This document shows, piece after piece, positions 1 through 8,607 of a stretch of 59,440 nt of DNA. Position 1 is the first letter of the stretch; every line of letters starts with the position of its first letter. The position numbers and the translations under genes are program-made. Source of the DNA: an uncultured Collinsella sp. (lineage in GTDB: Bacteria; Actinomycetota; Coriobacteriia; Coriobacteriales; Coriobacteriaceae); the NCBI GenBank assembly GCA_902464175.1, contig CABQHZ010000001.1, positions 1 to 59,440 on the forward strand. The letters are read 5' to 3'. Below the pieces are notes generated by a model. The model was not told where the DNA came from and did no database searches. It saw only the letters and a list, made by a program, of their open reading frames with translations.

Positions 1-1006
1 ACATAAAGGTCACGTCGCCCTCGGGGTGGACCACGATGTCGTTATCGAGTGCCTGGGTAAAGTCGAGCAGGGGCTCGAGCACCTCGTAGTCGACCTTGAT
101 GAGCTTGAGCGCCTTGTCTGCGGCCTCCTCGGTCTCGGCGGCGACGATCGCCACCTCTTCGTTTTGGTAACGGACGAGGTTCTCGAGGATCAAGCGGTCG
201 TAGGGGCTCGGCTGCGGATAGCTCTGACCGGCGATGGTAAAGCGGCGCTTGGGCACGTCCTCATAGGTGTAAACGCCCACCACGCCGGGCACCTTCAGGG
301 CGCGCGACGTGTCGATGGAGCGGATCTTGGCGCGGGCGTACGGGCTGCGCTTGAGCTTAACGATGAGCACACCGGCGGGCACCATATCGCCCGTGTAGAC
401 GGGACGGCCCTCGAGCAGCGCCTTCGAGTCCTTCTTGGGCTGCTTATGGGTGATCTGCTTGTACGAGACACCGTCGCAGCTGGTGTCGTTGACCGGCAGT
501 TCGGGCATCTCGAAGCCCACCTGCACGCCGGACTCGTTGAGGAAGCGCACGATGGCGCGCAGCTGGCTCTCGTAGCCGCTGCAACGGCAGAGGTTGCCGG
601 CGAGCTGGCGCGAGAGCTCCTCGCGCGTAGCGACGAGGCTCGGGTCCTCCTTGGAGGCGCGGGCAAGCGCCAGTACGTTCATGATGAGGCCGGGGGCGCA
701 AAAACCGCACTGCTCGGCGCCTTCGGCAGCCATCGCACGGGCCAGCGCCTCGGACTCGGCCTTGAGGCCCTCGAGCGTGGTGATGGAGCGGCCCTCGACG
801 CGCGCGGCGGGAACCGAGCAGCTCAGCACCGGGTCGCCGTCGAGCCACACCGTGCACAGGCCGCAGTTGGTGGTCTCGCAGGCGCAGCGCACCGACGCGC
901 AGCCCTGCTCGCGCAGCAGCGCAAACAGCATGGTATCGGGGGCAATCTGAACCTTGACCTTGCGACCGTTGAGCGTAAAGGAAAGATCGATGAGTTTGGC
1001 AGCCAT
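1..1006 (-). CDS. Fused [2Fe-2S]/molybdopterin subunit of a xanthine-dehydrogenase-type hydroxylase (N-terminal part)
   Basis: Translation from the ATG at 1006 gives an open frame that runs off the left edge (about 335 residues seen). Residues 1-80 form a plant-type [2Fe-2S] domain with the C-x4-C-x2-C loop (Cys43, Cys48, Cys51). A helical second [2Fe-2S] domain follows with CGFCAPG and NLCRCSGY. After about residue 160 the start of the molybdopterin subunit appears (GRPVYTGDM, then RSPYARAKI). In this family the protein hydroxylates purines or related heterocycles in the cytoplasm with Mo, Fe-S and FAD. The start overlaps the stop of the FAD subunit (TAATG), so the two are translationally coupled. 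Fe-S and Mo subunits fused in one chain occur in some xanthine dehydrogenases of anaerobes. The substrate cannot be read from this fragment. Selenium dependence is only inferred from the selD/yedF genes elsewhere in the window. Confidence 0.88.
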   Translation of the reverse strand, partial: MAAKLIDLSFTLNGRKVKVQIAPDTMLFALLREQGCASVRCACETTNCGLCTVWLDGDPVLSCSVPAARVEGRSITTLEGLKAESEALARAMAAEGAEQCGFCAPGLIMNVLALARASKEDPSLVATREELSRQLAGNLCRCSGYESQLRAIVRFLNESGVQVGFEMPELPVNDTSCDGVSYKQITHKQPKKDSKALLEGRPVYTGDMVPAGVLIVKLKRSPYARAKIRSIDTSRALKVPGVVGVYTYEDVPKRRFTIAGQSYPQPSPYDRLILENLVRYQNEEVAIVAAETEEAADKALKLIKVDYEVLEPLLDFTQALDNDIVVHPEGDVTFM

Positions 1007-1920
1007 TATCGCACCTCGCTAGAATCGACGCCGGGCACGCGGCGGCAGGAATACTCGTCCGTGGCGAACTTGGGGATCTGCACGGTCTCGAGCTCGCGGG
1101 CAAGCGCGGCAGAAAGCTCGATGCCGGCGGCACGGCGCACGGCCTGGATGGCGAGCGGGGCCGAGATGCGGCGGCGGTAGTCGGCCGAGCCCCACAGGTT
1201 GGTTCCGTAGCTCAGGGCACGCACGGATGCAGCAAGGGCGCGAAGCTCGTCCTCGGAAGGCTGCTCGTTGGTAAGGCCGCACGCCACGCCCTGCAGCAGG
1301 GTCGCGCGCAGCGGGCGGGCGCCCACGGTGACGTGCCAAGTGTTGTTCCACCAGGCGGCGGTGACGTTCAACGAGGGGAAGTCGGTCGCGGCCTTGCGCA
1401 CGGCCTCGTAGCTCGCACGGTAATCGTGTTTAACGACCACGATGTGCTCGATCACGTCGCGCACGTAACCCATCCGCACGAACTCGGCGAGCGGCACGCG
1501 GCCGGCGCCCGTCAGCTCAACATACGAATCGAGCGCCAGGAACGCCGAGAGAACGTCCGAGAAGCCAAAGCGGCCGTAGATGCTGCCGCCCACCGTGGCG
1601 GTATTGCGCAGCTGCACGCCCACGATGTCGTGGACGGCGAACTCGAAGACATTGTTGACAAGCGCGTTGAGCCCGGCATGACGCTCGAGCTGGCGCAGGG
1701 TGCACATGGCACCGATGCGAAACTCGGTCTCGGTCTCCTCGATCTGATCGAGTCCGCAGGCCGAAAGGTCAATCGCCGTCGCCACGCGACGCGAACCCAG
1801 ACGCATCCAGATGCCGCCGCCCACAATCTTGTTGTTGCGGTTCTTCTGCAAGAGCTCATAGGCTTCGACCGCGTTTCCAACACGGACGTAGGTACCGAAC
1901 TTGAGCACGTTCTCCCCCAT
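1006..1920 (-). CDS. FAD-binding subunit of the molybdenum hydroxylase
   Basis: This 304-residue protein has the layout of CO-dehydrogenase/xanthine-dehydrogenase medium subunits. An N-terminal FAD-binding domain carries KIVGGGIWMRLG, and AVHDIVGVQLRNTATVGGSI is the second flavin loop. The C-terminal domain (from about residue 180) is the CO_deh_flav_C type. It would pass electrons from the Mo centre through the Fe-S clusters to FAD. The gene is first in a two-gene unit; its stop overlaps the start of the Fe-S/Mo subunit. The ATG at 1920 has only a weak purine-rich ribosome site, and a GTG 12 bases further in follows GGGGGAG, so the exact start is uncertain by four residues. The physiological substrate is unknown. 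Confidence 0.85.
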   Translation of the reverse strand: MGENVLKFGTYVRVGNAVEAYELLQKNRNNKIVGGGIWMRLGSRRVATAIDLSACGLDQIEETETEFRIGAMCTLRQLERHAGLNALVNNVFEFAVHDIVGVQLRNTATVGGSIYGRFGFSDVLSAFLALDSYVELTGAGRVPLAEFVRMGYVRDVIEHIVVVKHDYRASYEAVRKAATDFPSLNVTAAWWNNTWHVTVGARPLRATLLQGVACGLTNEQPSEDELRALAASVRALSYGTNLWGSADYRRRISAPLAIQAVRRAAGIELSAALARELETVQIPKFATDEYSCRRVPGVDSSEVR

Positions 1921-2005
1921 CTCTTCACTTGTCCAGTACTTTTAAGTGTACCAAACGAGGGGCCGCACGCCATTGCAGGACAAAATCCACCCACCCATCC
2001 ATAAC

Positions 2006-2068
2006 TTGCGGTGAAATACGGACTGTTTGTCGGGCTTAGGGCGCCCAACAGTCCGTATTTCACCGCAA
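2006..2068. repeat. 22-bp perfect inverted repeat
   Basis: The arms 2006-2027 and 2047-2068 are perfect reverse complements of 22 bases, separated by 19 bases. The outer end reads TAAGTTGCGGTG on the minus strand (2061-2072). The same 12 bases recur at 27471-27482. It lies between the gdhA terminator and the hydroxylase genes. It could be a small dispersed palindromic element or an operator for the hydroxylase operon. Confidence 0.8.
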
Positions 2069-2131
2069 CTTAAGGGGCGGCCGGCAGAGGGCCGAGGGAA
2101 ATGATCCGTTTTCCTCCGTCGCATGCGGATC

Positions 2132-2164
2132 AAAAAAGGCTCCCGGCGTTGAGCCGAGAGCCTC
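2132..2164 (-). terminator. Rho-independent terminator of gdhA
   Basis: Read on the minus strand, GGCTCTCGGC and GCCGGGAGCC pair around a TCAAC loop and are followed by six T residues. It sits about 25 bases after the gdhA stop codon and isolates gdhA from the hydroxylase genes. Confidence 0.92.
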
Positions 2165-2188
2165 ATTACATGCTATGTCAGGCAGGGT

Positions 2189-3544
2189 TTAGCAGACGCC
2201 CTGGGCGAGCATGGCGTCGGCGACCTTCAGGAAGCCGGCGATGTTGGCGCCCATGACGAAGTTGCCCTCCTCGCCGTACTCCTTGGCGGTGTCGTCCACG
2301 TTGTGGAACATGCCGCGCATGAGCTGCTCGAGCTTGCCGTCGACCTCCTCGAAGGTCCAGGACAGGTGCTCGGCGTTCTGGCTCATCTCCAGGCCGGACA
2401 CGAGCACGCCGCCGGCGTTCGCAGCCTTGCCGGGCATAAAGGCGACGCCGTTCTCCTGGAAGTAGGTCGTGGCCTCGATGGTCGTGGGCATGTTCGCGCC
2501 CTCGCCGACCACCTTGCAGCCGTTGGCGACGAGCGCTTGGGCGTCCTCGAGCAGCAGCGTGTTCTCGCGAGCGCAGGGCAGCGCGATGTCGCAGGGCAGC
2601 TGCCACACGCCGCGGCCGTCGCCCTCGTGCCACACGGCGTTGGGCTTCTCGTCGACGTACATAGCGAGCGTAACGCCCTTGTCGTGGCCGGAGCGCTTCT
2701 TGTTGTAGACGTGCTCGAGCACGGTGTAGTCGATGCCGTCGGGATCCTCGACCCAGCCGTGAGTATCGGAGCAGGCCAGCACCTTGCCGCCGAGCTGAGC
2801 GACCTTCTGGACCGCGTAGATAGCGACGTTACCGGAGCCGTGAACGACGACGTTCTTGCCCTCGAAGGAGTCGCCACGGCTCTTGAGGTACTCGTCCACA
2901 AAGTAGACCAGGCCGTAGCCGGTGGCCTCGGTACGGGCGAGCGAGCCGCCAAAGGAGAGGCCCTTGCCGGTAAGGACACCGGTCCACTCGTTGGTCAGGC
3001 GCTTGTACTGACCGAACATGTAGGCAACCTCGCGGCCGCCAACGCCCAGGTCGCCGGCAGGAACGTCGGTGTTGGGGCCAATGTGGCGATAGAGCTCGGT
3101 CATGAAGGACTGGCAGAAGTGCATGATCTCGTTGTTGGACTTGCCCTTGGGGTCAAAGTCGGAGCCGCCCTTGCCGCCGCCCATGGGAAGGGTGGTCAGG
3201 CTGTTCTTGAGGATCTGCTCCAGGCCCAGGAACTTGAGCATACCCAGGGTGACCGTCGGGTTAAAGCGCAGGCCGCCCTTGTAGGGTCCAATGGCAGAGT
3301 TGAACTCGACGCGGTAACCGCGGTTGACCTGAACCTTGCCCTGGTCGTCGACCCAGGGAACACGGAACATAACGATTCGCTCGGGCTCGACGAGGCGCTC
3401 AAGCAGGGCGGCCTCCTCGTACTCGGGGTGGGCGTCGAGCGCCGGCTGGATGGTGCCGAGGATCTCGGTCGCGGCCTGGATGAACTCAGGCTGCTCGGGA
3501 TAGCGGGCCTTGAGCTCGTCGAGAACTTTCTGCGTGTAGCTCAT
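2189..3544 (-). CDS. gdhA: NADP-type glutamate dehydrogenase
   Basis: The 451-residue product is the usual length of the short hexameric glutamate dehydrogenases. It catalyses reductive amination of 2-oxoglutarate with ammonium (or the reverse) in the cytoplasm. The catalytic and substrate-binding core is visible: GPYKGGLRFNP near residue 90, MGGGKGGSDFDPKGKS near residue 125 and the PAGDLGVGGREV loop. The C-terminal half has the Rossmann domain with VVVHGSGNVA. A good ribosome site (GGAGG) precedes the ATG. It has its own terminator and no operon partner. NADP preference is inferred from similarity to the GdhA class rather than from a diagnostic residue. Confidence 0.96.
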   Translation of the reverse strand: MSYTQKVLDELKARYPEQPEFIQAATEILGTIQPALDAHPEYEEAALLERLVEPERIVMFRVPWVDDQGKVQVNRGYRVEFNSAIGPYKGGLRFNPTVTLGMLKFLGLEQILKNSLTTLPMGGGKGGSDFDPKGKSNNEIMHFCQSFMTELYRHIGPNTDVPAGDLGVGGREVAYMFGQYKRLTNEWTGVLTGKGLSFGGSLARTEATGYGLVYFVDEYLKSRGDSFEGKNVVVHGSGNVAIYAVQKVAQLGGKVLACSDTHGWVEDPDGIDYTVLEHVYNKKRSGHDKGVTLAMYVDEKPNAVWHEGDGRGVWQLPCDIALPCARENTLLLEDAQALVANGCKVVGEGANMPTTIEATTYFQENGVAFMPGKAANAGGVLVSGLEMSQNAEHLSWTFEEVDGKLEQLMRGMFHNVDDTAKEYGEEGNFVMGANIAGFLKVADAMLAQGVC

Positions 3545-3758
3545 GCTTCCTCCAATGATGGGAAACGAAAAGTGTCGGTCGCGGCACCCTGTGCGCCGCG
3601 AACTTTATCGTGTATGGATAATATCGCACTGTTGCGGGAAAGTTTCGCATAAGCAGACGAGCAGATGTTTCGTTTTGATTACGATGCAGGTAGAGGCGTT
3701 TTTGAGTGCCTGACGTGCAAAACCCGTGTTTCAAACCTGTTTCGTCCACGTGTTCCAA

Positions 3759-3793
3759 ACCACCACAAAAGGGCCTGTCCCCAATGTGGTGGT
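3759..3793 (-). terminator. Stem-loop after the DUF3343 gene
   Basis: ACCACCACA (3759-3767) and TGTGGTGGT (3785-3793) form a perfect 9-bp stem just downstream of the stop codon of the Cys-rich DUF3343 gene. The loop contains TTGGGGACAGGCCCTTTT as read on the minus strand. There is no long T-tract after the stem, so it may be a processed 3' end or a small palindromic repeat rather than a classical terminator. Confidence 0.5.
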
Positions 3794-3801
3794 GTTGGTG
3801 G

Positions 3802-4197
3802 TTAAAGGACGAGCTGATGGTAGTCGGCGGGAGTTATGCGGCCTTCGGTGGCGGCACGGAATGCGGCGAGCGCATCGCCCGAGAACGGCATGGCCCAGCA
3901 CAGCCCGCAGCCGGCGGTAATGGAGCCGGGCAATGGCATAATGCGTCCGGGCACGCCGGCATCCAGGCACAGCTGCTCGCATTCCATCACATCGAACGTG
4001 CTGTCGAACGATACGATGATCTTGCGTTCGTGGTCGAGGACATCACCGGACGGGCCTTCGCGGTGTGCCTCACGATACGCCGCGGCGGTCGCTTCCTCTT
4101 CCGCGGTATGCCCGCAGCCTCCGCAGCCGCAGGTACAGGGTTCGGACCCGTCGCAAGTGCAAGGTTCTCCCGTGTCGGGACAAATATCGTGAGACAT
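3802..4197 (-). CDS. Cys-rich DUF3343 protein (putative Se/S carrier-like)
   Basis: The ATG at 4197 has GGGAG five bases upstream and gives 131 residues. The C-terminal 75 residues are a DUF3343 domain (ECEQLCLDAGVPGRIMPLPG, then TAGCGLCW). Pfam treats this family as a putative selenium or sulfur carrier. Unusually, residues 6-28 contain seven cysteines in closely spaced pairs (C6, C13, C15, C21, C23, C25, C28), a metallothionein-like tail missing from the second DUF3343 copy at 43614-43865. The gene follows mobA within 15 bases. Both DUF3343 genes share the same leader, GGAGTTGCC just before the ATG. A role in handling selenium or sulfur for Mo enzymes is inferred. The tail could instead bind a metal. 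Confidence 0.75.
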   Translation of the reverse strand: MSHDICPDTGEPCTCDGSEPCTCGCGGCGHTAEEEATAAAYREAHREGPSGDVLDHERKIIVSFDSTFDVMECEQLCLDAGVPGRIMPLPGSITAGCGLCWAMPFSGDALAAFRAATEGRITPADYHQLVL

Positions 4198-4212
4198 GGC
4201 AACTCCCATCGT

Positions 4213-4845
4213 CTAGGCAAGCAACTCGGCCGCCGCAAACTCCTCGGGCGTATTGACGTTCTCGAAGCAGAGCGTCGAGCCCGCGGCCTTAACGATCTGC
4301 GGCTCATCCATATAACCAGCCTGAACGCGATTGATCAGGCAGCGAATGCGTTGGCGGTCACAGGCGAGCATCTCTTGGGCAACCGGCGCGCACGCGTCAC
4401 GGCGCCAGACAGCGCAAAGCGGCTCAATCCCCCGCTCCTCGCGCGGCACGCACACATCGAGCGCCTCGGCCTCAACACGATCGGCAAGCGCGCCGATGAG
4501 TTCCGGCGAGACAAACGGCATATCGCAGGCAACGATCGCTACGAGCGGCAATCGGGCCGCGGCCAACGAGCTCGCGATGCCGCGCATGGCGCCGGCGGGA
4601 CCGTCGACGTCCATGACTACGCGGGGGCGCAGGCCATCAAACATAAGCTTCTCAAGGTAGGCCAGCTCGCTGGGACGCGAAGTCGTCACGACCAACTCGC
4701 CGGCAACTGGCGCCAGCCGACCCAGCACGCGCTCGATGAGCGGCTCGCCGCAAAACGCCATGCGCGCCTTATCGCAGCCCATGCGCGAGGACAGCCCGCC
4801 CGCCTGGACGACACAAGAAAGATCGGCACGTCTTACGGTAGTCAT
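4213..4845 (-). CDS. mobA: MobA-like molybdenum cofactor nucleotidyltransferase
   Basis: The 210-residue product begins with the nucleotidyltransferase signature QAGGLSSRMGCDKA and later has VACDMPFVSP. MobA attaches GMP (or the related MocA attaches CMP) to molybdopterin, giving the dinucleotide cofactor used by formate dehydrogenase or by hydroxylases. GGAGGT nine bases before the ATG at 4845 fixes the start; a longer open frame runs back through the selC tRNA gene and is not the real protein. It lies directly after selC on the same strand and before the DUF3343 gene. GMP versus CMP specificity cannot be settled by eye. FdhF needs the GMP form; xanthine dehydrogenases often use CMP. Confidence 0.85.
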   Translation of the reverse strand: MTTVRRADLSCVVQAGGLSSRMGCDKARMAFCGEPLIERVLGRLAPVAGELVVTTSRPSELAYLEKLMFDGLRPRVVMDVDGPAGAMRGIASSLAAARLPLVAIVACDMPFVSPELIGALADRVEAEALDVCVPREERGIEPLCAVWRRDACAPVAQEMLACDRQRIRCLINRVQAGYMDEPQIVKAAGSTLCFENVNTPEEFAAAELLA

Positions 4846-4999
4846 ACGGCAAAACACCTCCATCGGCATGCTCGAAACCCGGTGCACGAAGCTAAATACA
4901 GCCGCCAAAATAGCGGCGCTACAAAAAGCTCGTGCAAAAACAAAACAGCGCCTTTGCGGCACGCAGCAAGACCGCGAGCACAAAAGCGCTGGTAGCGTA

Positions 5000-5096
5000 T
5001 GGCGGGAACGTATGTGAATCGAACACATCCAAGACGTTTTGCACGCCTCGCAACGGTTTTGAGGACCGCGGAGCCCACCGGAGCCCATCCGTTCCC
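5000..5096 (-). tRNA. selC: tRNA-Sec (anticodon UCA)
   Basis: The minus strand from 5096 starts GGGAACGG and ends CGTTCCC-G-CCA, with CCA encoded. The anticodon stem CGGT/ACCG encloses a loop with UCA. A long variable arm (AGGCGT ... ACGTCTT) and the T-loop TTCGATT are present. The 97-base length and extra arm are typical of selenocysteine tRNA. It decodes UGA in fdhF and selD and is charged by SerRS and then SelA. The 8th acceptor pair seems to be a G-A mismatch. It lies between selB and mobA, in the same orientation. Confidence 0.95.
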
Positions 5097-5132
5097 AAGT
5101 GCGCCGGTATTTTACCAAACCGAGCAACCAAC

Positions 5133-7100
5133 CTAGCGCAGGGAGCGCAGGCCGCCGGCTTCCTTGTCGAGCACCGTAAAGCGCACGGCATCCAAGTGCT
5201 CCAAGATGCTGATGGCACGCTTGCGCGACACACCCAGGGCTTCGCGCAACACACTCGTGGTGGCAGCGCCACCGGCTGCCTCAATGGCGGCGGCAACGAG
5301 CTCGCGCGCATGGGCCTCGGCGGCAGCGGACAGGGCAACGTCGCGCTCGATCTTCACGATGGAACGGTTGAGCGAAAGCTCGCGCAGGGCACGCGTCATG
5401 GTGTCGCGATCGAGCTGCAACTGCTCGCCCACCTCGGGCAACGTCGGCGCATCGAGGCCAGCTTCGTCCAGCAAGGAAACGATGCGCTCGCAAGCCTCTC
5501 GCACCACGCGTGCCGCCGCGGTGGCCGAATGCGGATCGAATACCTCGGCGCCCTCGGCGGCGCACACGCCGCGCGAGCAGCCCTCGTAAACCAGGGCCGC
5601 GGCAACGCCTTCATCAGCGGCAGGCCACGCAGCATGGGCAACGGCGCCGGGCGTAAAGCCTGTCTCCTTGGGAGCCGCCGCGTGCATGGCTGACAGGGTC
5701 GCCGCCAGTGCATCCATCGCGGCGTCGAGCACCACGGCGTCCGCCAAGAGGTCCGCATCACCCACGGCAAGCTTGCGAACGGAGCCCTGCGCCACCAACC
5801 CGCGCAGTGCGGCATCGACCTCGCCTACACCAAGATCCAAAGCCTCGGCAACATCAATCGCCGTAACCGGCAGCGTCTGCAGCGCCAGCCAAGCGCCCAC
5901 ACCGCCCGCGATATCGCCGGACTCGAGCGCCGCGTACAGCACGCGTTCCCCCTCAGTAAGTTCGCGCGAGCGGCGGCATCGCGACAACAGCACGCGCCCT
6001 CCACCAATAAGCATGACCGGCGAATAGGACAGCACCACGGCATGGTCGCCGGCGCGCAGCGGCAGCGGTTCCTCCAAGCGTACCTGCACCACTCGCGTCT
6101 CTCCCACCGCCATGGGGGCCTCGCCCTCCAAAAGCATGATGCGACCGACAACCTCGGCCGTACCCGCCATCACATGCACGCGCGCGCCCGACTCGAGCAC
6201 GCGCGGCTTGGCACCCTCGCGGCCCAGGTAAGTGAACACCATCATAAAGCGCATCGTCTGGCCAAAGCGACCCTGCACGCCGAGCATCTCTCCGCGATCG
6301 AGCGCGGCGACGGCATCGCCCACCAAGTTGAGCGCCACACGCTGACCGGGCAATGCCCGCGGCGTATCGCCATGCACCTGAATCCCGCGCACGCGACAGG
6401 TCGTGCGCGACGGCAAAGCCATCAGCTCATCGCCCACCGCGACGGGCGCATCGTGCAACGTTCCCGTCACCACGGTACCGGCGCCCTTGATCGTAAAGCA
6501 GCGGTCGATGGGCAGACGCGGTGCGGCATCGGTGATCTCGGCACGGGCACGGCAGACACCCCAGCAAGCGGCAACCTGCTCGTCGAGCGAAGCCAGCAGG
6601 TCATCGATTCCCGCGCCGGTCTTGGACGAAACGGGCACGATCGGCGCGTCCGCAAACACGGTACCCGACAAAAAGTCATCGACATCGAGCTCGGCAAGCT
6701 CAGTCATCCCTGCGTCGGCCAGGTCGCACATCGTTAGCGCGACCACCATGTGTGTGACGCCCAGCAGCTCCAGCACATGCACGTGCTCGCGGGTCTGCGG
6801 CATCACGCCCTCGACGGCCGATACCACCAACACGGCAACGTCGATGCCCGTGGCACCCTGCACCATGGCGCGCAGGTAATGCGCGTGGCCCGGCACGTCG
6901 ACCAGGCCCACGATCTTGCCACTCGGCAGCGCCAGCTCACCAAAGCCAAGCTCCACGGTCATGCCGCGACGGCGCTCAACCTCCAGACGGTCGGGGTTTT
7001 TACCCGTCAGCGCCTCGATGAGCGCCGACTTACCGTGGTCGACATGTCCCGCCGTACCTACGATAACGGGACACTCCACCAGTGCTTGAACCTCACTCAT
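5133..7100 (-). CDS. selB: Selenocysteine-specific elongation factor
   Basis: The 655-residue protein is a SelB GTPase that brings Sec-tRNA-Sec to UGA codons marked by a SECIS hairpin. The N-terminal GTPase domain shows GTAGHVDHGKS (P-loop), RRGMTVELGF (switch I), DVPGHAHYLRAM (switch II) and SSKTGAG. Translation-factor beta-barrels follow. The C-terminal third contains the winged-helix repeats that bind SECIS RNA (for example TLPEVGEQLQLDRDTMTRAL and TTSVLREALGVSRKRAISIL). Length is near the E. coli protein (614) but somewhat longer. Its ATG overlaps the selA stop by four bases (7097-7100), so the two are coupled. selC lies 37 bases downstream. Confidence 0.97.
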   Translation of the reverse strand: MSEVQALVECPVIVGTAGHVDHGKSALIEALTGKNPDRLEVERRRGMTVELGFGELALPSGKIVGLVDVPGHAHYLRAMVQGATGIDVAVLVVSAVEGVMPQTREHVHVLELLGVTHMVVALTMCDLADAGMTELAELDVDDFLSGTVFADAPIVPVSSKTGAGIDDLLASLDEQVAACWGVCRARAEITDAAPRLPIDRCFTIKGAGTVVTGTLHDAPVAVGDELMALPSRTTCRVRGIQVHGDTPRALPGQRVALNLVGDAVAALDRGEMLGVQGRFGQTMRFMMVFTYLGREGAKPRVLESGARVHVMAGTAEVVGRIMLLEGEAPMAVGETRVVQVRLEEPLPLRAGDHAVVLSYSPVMLIGGGRVLLSRCRRSRELTEGERVLYAALESGDIAGGVGAWLALQTLPVTAIDVAEALDLGVGEVDAALRGLVAQGSVRKLAVGDADLLADAVVLDAAMDALAATLSAMHAAAPKETGFTPGAVAHAAWPAADEGVAAALVYEGCSRGVCAAEGAEVFDPHSATAAARVVREACERIVSLLDEAGLDAPTLPEVGEQLQLDRDTMTRALRELSLNRSIVKIERDVALSAAAEAHARELVAAAIEAAGGAATTSVLREALGVSRKRAISILEHLDAVRFTVLDKEAGGLRSLR

Positions 7101-8554
7101 CGAGCAATCGCCTTCTCAACACACGCGACGAGCGTCGATGCCGCCGTCTCGATATCGCGGTCGCCCACGAGCGTGCGCACATCAAACAGAATGCGGTCGT
7201 GCGAAGTGCGCGTGACGACCGGCGTATCGAAGTCTTGGACGAGCGAGCGTTTGAGCGCGTCGATGGACAGGTGCTCGTCAACAAGACGCACGGCAACGCA
7301 CATCGTCGGCAGCTCAACGGTAGGCAGCGAGCCGCCACCGGGGGTCGACGATTCCTCGACGATCTCCACCTGAACGGCGCACGGGCAACCGGCCTTATCG
7401 AGCCCGTCAACCATACGATCGCGCAGCTTGCGGGCACGTCGCTCCAAATGAGCCTGCGGCAGCGTAAGCATGCTGAGCACCGGAATATCGCGATGGGCCA
7501 CGTCGGCGCCGTCCATGTAGATGCGCAGCGTAGCCTCGAGCGCCGTGAGCGCCAACTTGCCCGGGCGCAGGGCGCGCATAAGCGGATGCGACCCACAGGC
7601 CTGGACCAGATCGCGACGGCCCATGATAATGCCCGCCTGTGCGGCACCGAGCAATTTATCGCCCGAGCACGACACCAGATCGAGCCCTGCCGAAACCGAA
7701 GTGGGCGTAGTCTCCTCGCCGCCGCGCACCAGGATATCGTCAGGCAACAGCGCCCCCGAACCCTGGTCTTCATAGAACAGCAGACCGTGCTTATGGGCCA
7801 GCGCGGCGAGCTCCTTTGAGCTCACTTCCTCGTGAAAACCCTCGATGCGATAGTTGGAAGGATGGACCTTGAGAATCATGGCCGTTTCGGGCGTAATGGC
7901 GCGCTCGTAGTCGCCCAGATGTGTGCGGTTGGTAGCGCCGACCTCGACGAGTTTGGCACCCGAAGCCGCCATGACATCGGGGATACGGAAGCTGCCGCCG
8001 ATCTCGACAAGCTCGCCGCGGCTGACGATGACCTCTTTGCCCGCGGCATGAGTCGCCAGCACCAGCAGCACCGCGGCGGCGTTGTTGTTGACCACGAGCG
8101 CGTCCTCGGCACCGGTAAGCGAGCGGATCAGCTGCGCGGCATGCTCCTTGCGCGACCCGCGCGAGCAGGTGTCCACGCTGTACTCGAGCGTGCTGTAGCC
8201 GCGCGCAACCTCGGCCACGGCCTTTGCCGCCGACTCCGCGAGCGGGGCGCGGCCCAGATTGGTATGGATGACCACACCCGTGGCGTTGACGGCAGGACGC
8301 AGGCTCGGCAGCGCGGATCGATGCGCACGCCACTCGATGGCCGAGGCCAGCTCGCGCTTGGAACGCGGGGCGGCACCGGCGCGAATCGCGGCGCGCTCCT
8401 CGTCGAGCTCGGCCGTCACGGCAGCATGGACCACCGCATCGCAGGTCTCCCCCGCCGCCTTCACCACCGGCCACTCGGCAAGTAGCTCGTTGACGGAAGG
8501 AATAGCGCGCAGGCGGGCGCGTACCTCATCGGACATGTTCTGGCTATCGCTCAT
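7097..8554 (-). CDS. selA: L-seryl-tRNA(Sec) selenium transferase
   Basis: This 485-residue PLP enzyme converts Ser-tRNA-Sec to Sec-tRNA-Sec using selenophosphate. Seen are the N-terminal helical segment (LRAIPSVNELLAEWPVV), NATGVVIHTNLGRAPL, the VVNNNAAAVLLVL loop and the lysine region CSGDKLLGAAQAG that should bind PLP. Length matches bacterial SelA (about 465). It is the first gene of selA-selB-selC-mobA-DUF3343, all on the minus strand. The upstream gene ends 53 bases away, so promoter sequences would have to lie within it or transcription reads through. Confidence 0.97.
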   Translation of the reverse strand: MSDSQNMSDEVRARLRAIPSVNELLAEWPVVKAAGETCDAVVHAAVTAELDEERAAIRAGAAPRSKRELASAIEWRAHRSALPSLRPAVNATGVVIHTNLGRAPLAESAAKAVAEVARGYSTLEYSVDTCSRGSRKEHAAQLIRSLTGAEDALVVNNNAAAVLLVLATHAAGKEVIVSRGELVEIGGSFRIPDVMAASGAKLVEVGATNRTHLGDYERAITPETAMILKVHPSNYRIEGFHEEVSSKELAALAHKHGLLFYEDQGSGALLPDDILVRGGEETTPTSVSAGLDLVSCSGDKLLGAAQAGIIMGRRDLVQACGSHPLMRALRPGKLALTALEATLRIYMDGADVAHRDIPVLSMLTLPQAHLERRARKLRDRMVDGLDKAGCPCAVQVEIVEESSTPGGGSLPTVELPTMCVAVRLVDEHLSIDALKRSLVQDFDTPVVTRTSHDRILFDVRTLVGDRDIETAASTLVACVEKAIAR

Positions 8555-8607
8555 GTGCGGCCTTTCAAAACAAACGCGGATCAGTCGAATACATCGGCTG
8601 AGTCAAA

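Noticed and set aside
26..1180. Plus-strand open frame of 384 codons over the hydroxylase genes
   Set aside because: It is antisense to the clear Fe-S/Mo subunit and FAD subunit; the translation has no recognisable domain and reflects high GC codon shadowing.
4846..5127. N-terminal extension of MobA
   Set aside because: The stretch overlaps the selC tRNA and MobA has a good ribosome site and its GGLSSRMG motif right after the ATG at 4845.
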